A DNA stretch of 7,365 bases from CAYYAQ01 sp964469555 (GTDB lineage: Bacteria > Planctomycetota > UBA1135 > UBA2386), in assembly GCA_964469555.1 (NCBI GenBank), contig CAYYAQ010000213.1, positions 1 through 7,365 on the forward strand, in the 5' to 3' direction. Below are positions 1 through 5,000 of the stretch, piece after piece. The number at the start of each line of letters is the position of its first letter. Position 1 is the stretch's first letter. Position numbers and translations under genes: made by a program. Under the pieces are notes generated by a model, which did no database searches, had not been told where the DNA came from, and was given only the letters and a program-made list of their open reading frames with translations.

Positions 1-1
1 G

Positions 2-511
2 CACATCCCGATATCTGACGTTGAGCGCAGCAACCAGAAAGCCCGACCCCAAGCAAAGCCCAATCTGGATTACGAAGATCGGAATGATCCAAAGCAAGTG
101 AACCGAGAGTGCGCTACCCGGGTGTGGGAGGATGGCAAGGCCGAGGAGAACCAGAGAAAACTGAACAGGGAACTGAACCAGATGCGTCAAGACCACTGAA
201 ACCGGGAGGATCTGGCGCGGAAATGCAACCCGCTTGACCAAATTCGCGTTGTCCCTGATCGCTGTTGTGCAGCCCGAAATACAGTAGGTAAACAGGTTGT
301 AGGGGATCAGAGTCACGAGCACCTTGAGTGCGAAATCGATGGTTTGACCGAAGAAGAGCACCCAAACGACGGTCAGGACCACAACGAGAACCAGCNNNNN
401 NNNNNACCCCGGCTTATTGATGGTTACTAAACTTCGGGGCACCTTCAGGTTCTTGGCTACAAGATTCGACAGAATGAACCGGTAGCGATAAAGGTCGGCG
501 AAGGTCTGCAT
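2..511 (-). CDS. ABC-2 type polysaccharide/O-antigen export permease (Wzm/TagG-like), 3' partial, broken by assembly gap
   Basis: This is an inner-membrane subunit of an ABC exporter that moves lipid-linked glycan across the cytoplasmic membrane. The N-terminal piece starts at ATG 511 and reads MQTFADLYRYRFILSNLVAK, the amphipathic opening typical of this family (consensus DLYRYR..L.NLV.R.LKVRY). An in-frame TAG at 547-545 with no alternative start codon in between supports ATG 511; the ribosome binding site is weak. After the N run the same frame (511 and 394 agree modulo 3) continues for 131 codons to the window edge. It contains several hydrophobic segments and two family signatures: NLVKRVAFPRQILPVS, matching the N.NL[IV]KKV.FPREILP.S motif, and LNVRYRDV near the edge. 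Residues 25-35 (PRSLVTINKPG), next to the gap, do not match the expected RYRRS..GFLW..LNP, so the contig end may be faulty or divergent. The ATPase partner (Wzt-like) is not in the window and may lie to the left. The family call is secure; the exact substrate is inferred. Confidence 0.85.
   Translation of the reverse strand, partial: MQTFADLYRYRFILSNLVAKNLKVPRSLVTINKPGXXXXLVLVVVLTVVWVLFFGQTIDFALKVLVTLIPYNLFTYCISGCTTAIRDNANLVKRVAFPRQILPVSVVLTHLVQFPVQFSLVLLGLAILPHPGSALSVHLLWIIPIFVIQIGLCLGSGFLVAALNVRYRDV
396..405. other. Assembly gap (10 N)
   Basis: Ten Ns join two contigs inside the permease gene. The permease reading frame is the same on both sides, and the family alignment suggests that only a few residues are missing. 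The true gap is therefore probably short, in the range of tens of bases, rather than a large missing segment. Confidence 0.97.
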
Positions 512-547
512 GCAATCGGTCTTCGTAAAGCGCGGGCGAGTATGCTA

Positions 548-586
548 CTTCTCCCTGTTTCGCGAAGCACGCGAAACAGGGAGAAG
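548..586. repeat. Perfect 17-bp inverted repeat (stem-loop)
   Basis: The arms CTTCTCCCTGTTTCGCG (548-564) and CGCGAAACAGGGAGAAG (570-586) are exact reverse complements around a 5-nt AAGCA loop. The stem is long and GC-rich at its tip. Neither side is followed by a T-run, so it is not a textbook intrinsic terminator on either strand. It lies 36 bases upstream of the permease ATG. It could be a U-tract-less terminator, a 5'-UTR structure, or a copy of a REP-like mobile palindrome; the sequence alone does not decide. Confidence 0.85.
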
Positions 587-588
587 AA

Positions 589-602
589 TGATCACGTGAA
601 CA
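589..602. promoter_or_regulatory. Near-palindrome TGATCACGTGAACA, possible operator
   Basis: This 14-mer equals its reverse complement except at one symmetric pair of positions and is centred on CACGTG. It sits in the divergent intergenic region, directly beside the 17-bp hairpin. The form is that of a dimeric regulator site, but no regulator is encoded in the window and no family could be matched, so this is only a candidate. Confidence 0.25.
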
Positions 603-839
603 GACGCCCGGATGCGTTCTGTGACAGTCGACGACGCAAGGGTCATGTTCAGCGAAATCTGAAGCAAGGAAAGCTAACTCAGCATGGACCACTACGACCA
701 TCTGGATCATTGCAGTGCTTTGCCAAGTAGCAAGCTGAGGCACTCGCATCGAGATCGGCGAAGCCTATCCAACTTAGGCTGACTCAAAATCTAGTTAGCT
801 CTAGAAACAGCATCGGGCGGACCGTCTGATATCTGAACC

Positions 840-1223
840 ATGACCACACCCAACTCCATGCAGGCCCTCCAAAGAATGTACGAGAGTTTCCCTTTTCCAC
901 AACGCGACAAGGGTCACGCGGAAGTTGGTACTGTGTTGGCCAACCGCCTCGTCGACCTTGGATTCTCGGGACGGGGACGTTGGCTCGATCTCGGCTGTGG
1001 TACCGGCGAAATCCTGACGGCAGCCGCCGAACGGCTGCCGGACACCGAGTTCCGCGGGGTTGATTTCTCGAAGACATCGCACGCGTTCTTCAACAAAAGC
1101 GAGGTTGTACCCCGGGGTCTGGGTCTTGACGACGGACTCCCTGGGACGAGTCAGCTGATGGCAGGGAACTCCGCGACACCCATCAAACGGCGAATCGGAG
1201 GACACGCGGCGAACAGCACGTAG
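840..1223 (+). pseudogene. Class I SAM-dependent methyltransferase, C-terminally truncated remnant
   Basis: The 127-codon frame begins at ATG 840, just after an in-frame TGA; ATG 858 is an alternative start. The first 80 or so residues are convincing. There is a YESFPFPQR motif (14-22) like the Y..FPYP segment before the catalytic domain in several glycan or small-molecule methyltransferases. It is followed by motif I WLDLGCGTGE (48-57), which binds SAM, and motif II GVDFS (73-77), whose acidic D75 would hold the ribose hydroxyls. Past roughly residue 80-95 the sequence no longer reads like a methyltransferase. From 1151 the frame is antisense to the C-terminal codons of the convergent GT2 gene, with a 73-nt overlap. 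Intact relatives are usually well over 200 residues, so the substrate-binding half is missing and the product is unlikely to be active. Neither other plus-strand frame restores it. In context it probably once methylated the glycan, which is inference. Confidence 0.65.
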
Positions 1224-2077
1224 AGCGTCGCACTCTCGACGAACGATGGATGTCGTAACACGTCGATGAACAAACTCCGCCAGCCCTGCCACGCCCCTCG
1301 CTGCCGCCTGATCTGGCGCGATCGTGCGAGCACGTTCGTGCAGAACATCCCGTAGCGGATCGCCTTGGTGGCGCGGAGGCGTGCGGACCAATGGTTTCCG
1401 CGGTGCTTCTCCAGGACCTTGCGCGCCGCGCCGAGCATACGCTCGATGTCGCGGGACATCGTTCCTTCGTGGCGTCGATAGAAGACTCGTGCCTTCGGCG
1501 CCGCGGCGAAGTGGTGGCCGGCCGCTGCGAGACGCAACCACAGATCCCAGTCTTCGTACGCCTTCAGGGATTCATCAAACAACCCGATCTCCTCGACAGC
1601 AGTCCGGCGGGCGGTGAGGGATTGGCACGGCATCCGATTGCCTCCGAGCAGGAACCGATACGCGTCACCGGGGACCACAAACTCGCCATGCGTCAGCGGC
1701 TTGGCTTCGACGTTGCACAGAGTCCATTCCCCGACGAACACCGATGACGAACTGCTCTGGATCGCTTCTGCCTGATGTCGCAGGAAGTCTGGATCGAGCC
1801 AGTCATCCGCATCCAAGAAGTTGACGAATTCGCCCGTCGCGATCCGCAGACCCGCGTTGCGCGCCGCGGCAAGACCTCGGTTCTCTTGATCGACCAGGCG
1901 CACACGCTCGCCGTACGACTGCGCGACGGTCAGCGTCTCGTCGCTGGAGCCGTCGTTCACGACGATGACTTGAACGTCCGGGTGGGATTGATCGAGGGCG
2001 CTGTCCACAGCCGTGTGTAGGAACCGCGCCTGGTTGTAGCACGGCACGACGACGCTGAAGCTCGGCGTCTTACCCAT
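1151..2077 (-). CDS. Family 2 glycosyltransferase (GT-A fold), stand-alone
   Basis: This complete 308-residue enzyme is expected to transfer a sugar from a nucleotide-sugar donor to a growing lipid-linked glycan at the cytoplasmic face of the membrane. The GT-A domain opens with FSVVVPCYNQARFL (7-20), followed by VIVVNDGSSDET (37-48, nucleotide binding) and the metal-binding FLDADDWLDP (87-96, DxDD form). An AYEDWDLWLRLAAAG segment (173-187) carries the ED pair that acts as catalytic base in this family. The C-terminal 100 residues are basic and end with a hydrophobic stretch (about 281-294), which suggests membrane association. The start at ATG 2077 is well supported: GGAGG lies three bases upstream. 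The gene follows the fused carbamoyltransferase/glycosyltransferase by 9 nt, so the two are almost certainly co-transcribed. Its stop overlaps the convergent methyltransferase remnant. The donor and acceptor sugars cannot be read from the sequence. Confidence 0.93.
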   Translation of the reverse strand: MGKTPSFSVVVPCYNQARFLHTAVDSALDQSHPDVQVIVVNDGSSDETLTVAQSYGERVRLVDQENRGLAAARNAGLRIATGEFVNFLDADDWLDPDFLRHQAEAIQSSSSSVFVGEWTLCNVEAKPLTHGEFVVPGDAYRFLLGGNRMPCQSLTARRTAVEEIGLFDESLKAYEDWDLWLRLAAAGHHFAAAPKARVFYRRHEGTMSRDIERMLGAARKVLEKHRGNHWSARLRATKAIRYGMFCTNVLARSRQIRRQRGAWQGWRSLFIDVLRHPSFVESATLYVLFAACPPIRRLMGVAEFPAIS

Positions 2078-2080
2078 GTT

Positions 2081-2085
2081 CCTCC
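2081..2085 (-). promoter_or_regulatory. Ribosome binding site GGAGG of the stand-alone GT2 gene
   Basis: On the minus strand the junction reads TAG-TGGAGGAAC-ATG, so the Shine-Dalgarno core sits wholly within the 9-nt gap between the stop of the large upstream gene and the ATG at 2077. It fixes the GT2 start and supports translation from a shared mRNA. Confidence 0.85.
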
Positions 2086-2086
2086 A

Positions 2087-5000
2087 CTACAAGAGCCCGC
2101 GCTTGAGCAGGCGGTGTTGGTATTCTCGTCGCCGCTTCTTACGGTCGGTCTGATCGCGCAGTTCCGTCAGTTCGTCCCGGTACCGGTCCTGCATCAGGGC
2201 GACGTCGAACTTGTCGCGGACCAATTCGACGCAACGACGGGAGCGTAGCGCCAGCAGTTCAGGGTCGGAAAGGACCTCCTTCACGGCGTCGGCCAGCTCG
2301 CGCTGGGTGGCATCGAGGGGAAGAATCACGCCAGTATCCTTGGTGACGCATTCCCTCGTTCCACCGGCGTCGGTACTGACCACGGATACACCGAGACTCA
2401 TCGCCTCGAACACGACCAGCGGCAGCCCTTCATACTTCGACGTCAACAACAGCACATTAAAATCGGCCATCAACCCCGGGGCATCGTTCCTGTGGCCGAG
2501 AAGATGGATCCGGTCCTTGTGCGTCGCGCGCGTCCACGCAGATCGCACCTGCTTCTCGAGAGGCCCTCCTCCGATCATCGCAAAGTGAACCAGAGGATGT
2601 TCACCCGCAATCAGATCCGCGACGCCAACCCACCGGACCGGGTCCTTCTGCTCGTGCAGTCGACCGACGAAACCGATGATCGACGCGTCGTCATCGATGC
2701 CGAGTTCCTTGCGCAAACAACCGCCGGGAATAGCGTCGCGATCCCACGAGGACGTATCAACACCGCAGTGAATGACTCGGAACGGTGCCGGATCGACACG
2801 GTACTCCCGGACCGTGTAGTCGAGAAGGTCGTCGGTAATTACATACCGTCGGTGCAGGAACTCGTGAAACTCGGCCGAGACACGAACCCAATCCTCGCCG
2901 AAAGCGTGCAGATGCAGGAGGTCGACGAAGCGCACTTGGGAATACTCACGACTCCACTTCTTGATCACTTCGTAGCCGACATGCGTATTGCGATTGAATA
3001 CGACATCGACACACCTCGACATCAAGAGGTACTCGAGGAACGTCGGCCATTGAGTCTTGTCGGCAGTGATATGCGGCAACACGTACAGCTCGCCGACGAG
3101 GTCTTTGAATCGCGAGTGCCACTCGGATTCCGCATTCGACTCCACGACCAGGGTGATGTGGATGCCGTCACGGCGCAGGCCCGCCAGGATGTCCAAATCG
3201 ACGCCTTCGGCGCCACCGATCGCAGTGTGCGGGATCAAGTACAGGACATGCAACCGCTCGTCGCACCAATGACGAGCCGGGAACGGATTGGGGACATTGG
3301 GCCGACGGTACGATTCACGCGGTTCGGTCACGTCCTTCTCGTATCGAACTCCAAAATCCTCCAGCAGGCCGGTCCATTGGTCGGAAGGACCCGCCATCGG
3401 CACGTAGTGCGGCGGGTGTTCGGAAGCGTCACCGAACACCACCGGGTTGCGCTTGCGAAGGATCCCGAGCATGTCGGCATCCGTGAGCTGGTTGCGAACC
3501 CAGGCCGACCGCCCCCCGCTGTGCCGGCGGTAGCGGAACAAGGGTTCGGGAAGCAGTTTTCCGTGGATGCCGAGGGCTGCCAATCGCAACCAGAAATCGT
3601 AGTCTTCGAACAACAGTCTCTCGGTCTCGTCCATCCCACCCGTGGCGAGATAGACGTCACGGCGAACCAGGGCCGCGGACGTCAGGAAGTTCTCTCGTGT
3701 GAGGCGCTTGACATCGTACTCGTCGATGCAGATGCCGACCTTATCTCCGAAGTGTTCGACACCGCTATAGACGAACCCAATGTCATCGTGGAGCAACAAC
3801 TGCCACACCAACTTTTCCAGAGCGGTCGGCTCGATCAGGTCGTCCGGATCCAGAAAAAAGACAAAATCGCTGCGGGCCGCGAGAACGCCGGTATTTCGTG
3901 CGGCCGCGAGATCTCCACGCTCATCACGGTCGATGACCCGGATGTCGCCCGGCCCGCGGAGTTCGTCGAGAAGTGCGAGTGACTCGGAATCGTCCGAGCA
4001 ATCATTGACGATCAGTACTTCGAAGTCGTCGAAGGTCTGGGCCTTCAAGCTGTCCATCGTCTCGGCGAAGAACTGGTGAGCGTTGTAGAACGGCACGATC
4101 ACGGATACCGCCGGACGCCATCGACGCTTCGTCTCCGATACCTGCTCGGGTGAATACCAATCCGGGTGTGCGTCGAGAATAGCGCTGTGCAGGAATTCGC
4201 CTTGATCCTGCGCCGTGTGCGTCATCGTCTTGCCGTGTCTGCGGTGCCGGAAGACAGGCACGGGAAGCCCGCAGCCAAAGTGTCCCCGCTCCGAGAGGGC
4301 GATCCAGTGTTCCCAATCCTCCCATCCGAATGTCATGTCCGCGTTGTAGCCATCGACCTGATCGAAGGCCTGCTTGCGGATCAGGGAACAGACGGTCGGA
4401 TGGTTGCCCCACATGAGGTCGTAGGCGTCGTACTCCTGCGGTTCCCATACGAGTTCCTGGTCGCCGAAGAACCGCTGTTGCGGGTAGGCAAATGCAGACT
4501 CCGGTGAGTTGCACAGAGCCAGGACCAGCAGGCTGACCGCATCCGGATCGAGCAAATCGTCGTTGTCCAGGAATAGGATCATCTCGCCGGTCGCGTGTCG
4601 CGCACCTGTGTGGCGAGCAGCCACCAGTCCAGCGTTTTCCTGGTGTACCACCTGGATCCCCGCCTTCTCGACTTCGGCGAGGGCTTGCAGCGTCGTCTCG
4701 TCCGTCGAACCGTCGTTGACGACGATGATCTCGAGATTCGGATAGGTCTGCGCGCGCAGGCTATCGGTCGCTTCGACGACAAGGCGCGCGTAGTTGTAGC
4801 AGGGGATGATCGCTGTCACGCGCGGCGGATCCGCGGGAAGCGCCGCGGCAACATCCAGACGCAGTGCCAAGATCGGGCGCAGCGGCGGACGCACCCGACG
4901 TCCGTCCATCAACTCGATGGCCCGCTTGGGTCGTGAGCGCTTGAGACGCAATACGCGCTTCGCACCGCTCTCGAGTCGATTGCCGAGTCGATTGCCGAGG

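Larger units (their letters stand above)
512..839. other. Non-coding region between divergent permease and methyltransferase remnant
   Basis: These 328 bases separate the start of the permease (minus) from the start of the methyltransferase fragment (plus). The short open frames inside show no recognisable protein motif, and two of them owe their length to the palindromic hairpin. The stretch holds a perfect 17-bp inverted repeat (548-586), a near-palindrome centred on CACGTG (589-602) and a weaker hairpin (600-622, ACAGACGC against GCGTTCTGT with one bulged base). No convincing -35/-10 pair was found on either strand. Divergent promoters would be expected here. Confidence 0.7.

Noticed and set aside
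414..749. Small open frames on both strands (minus 414-749, plus 542-730) across the 17-bp hairpin
   Set aside because: No motif is seen, their composition follows the palindrome, and the minus-strand one is out of frame with the better-supported permease start at 511.
1135..1152. GACTC/GAGTC hairpin at the end of the GT2 gene as a terminator
   Set aside because: The stem is only 5 bp with an 8-nt loop and no T-run on the minus strand; too weak to call.
801..1541. Minus-strand open frame (246 codons) overlapping the GT2 gene and opposite the methyltransferase
   Set aside because: It is out of frame with the GT2, which has DADD and ED motifs and a ribosome binding site. The part beyond the GT2 stop is antisense to genuine methyltransferase motifs.
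2492..3982. Long plus-strand open frame (496 codons) antisense to the second GT2 and GT4 domains
   Set aside because: It lies wholly opposite a gene with clear family motifs and shows no recognisable domain itself; long antisense frames are expected in GC-rich coding DNA.
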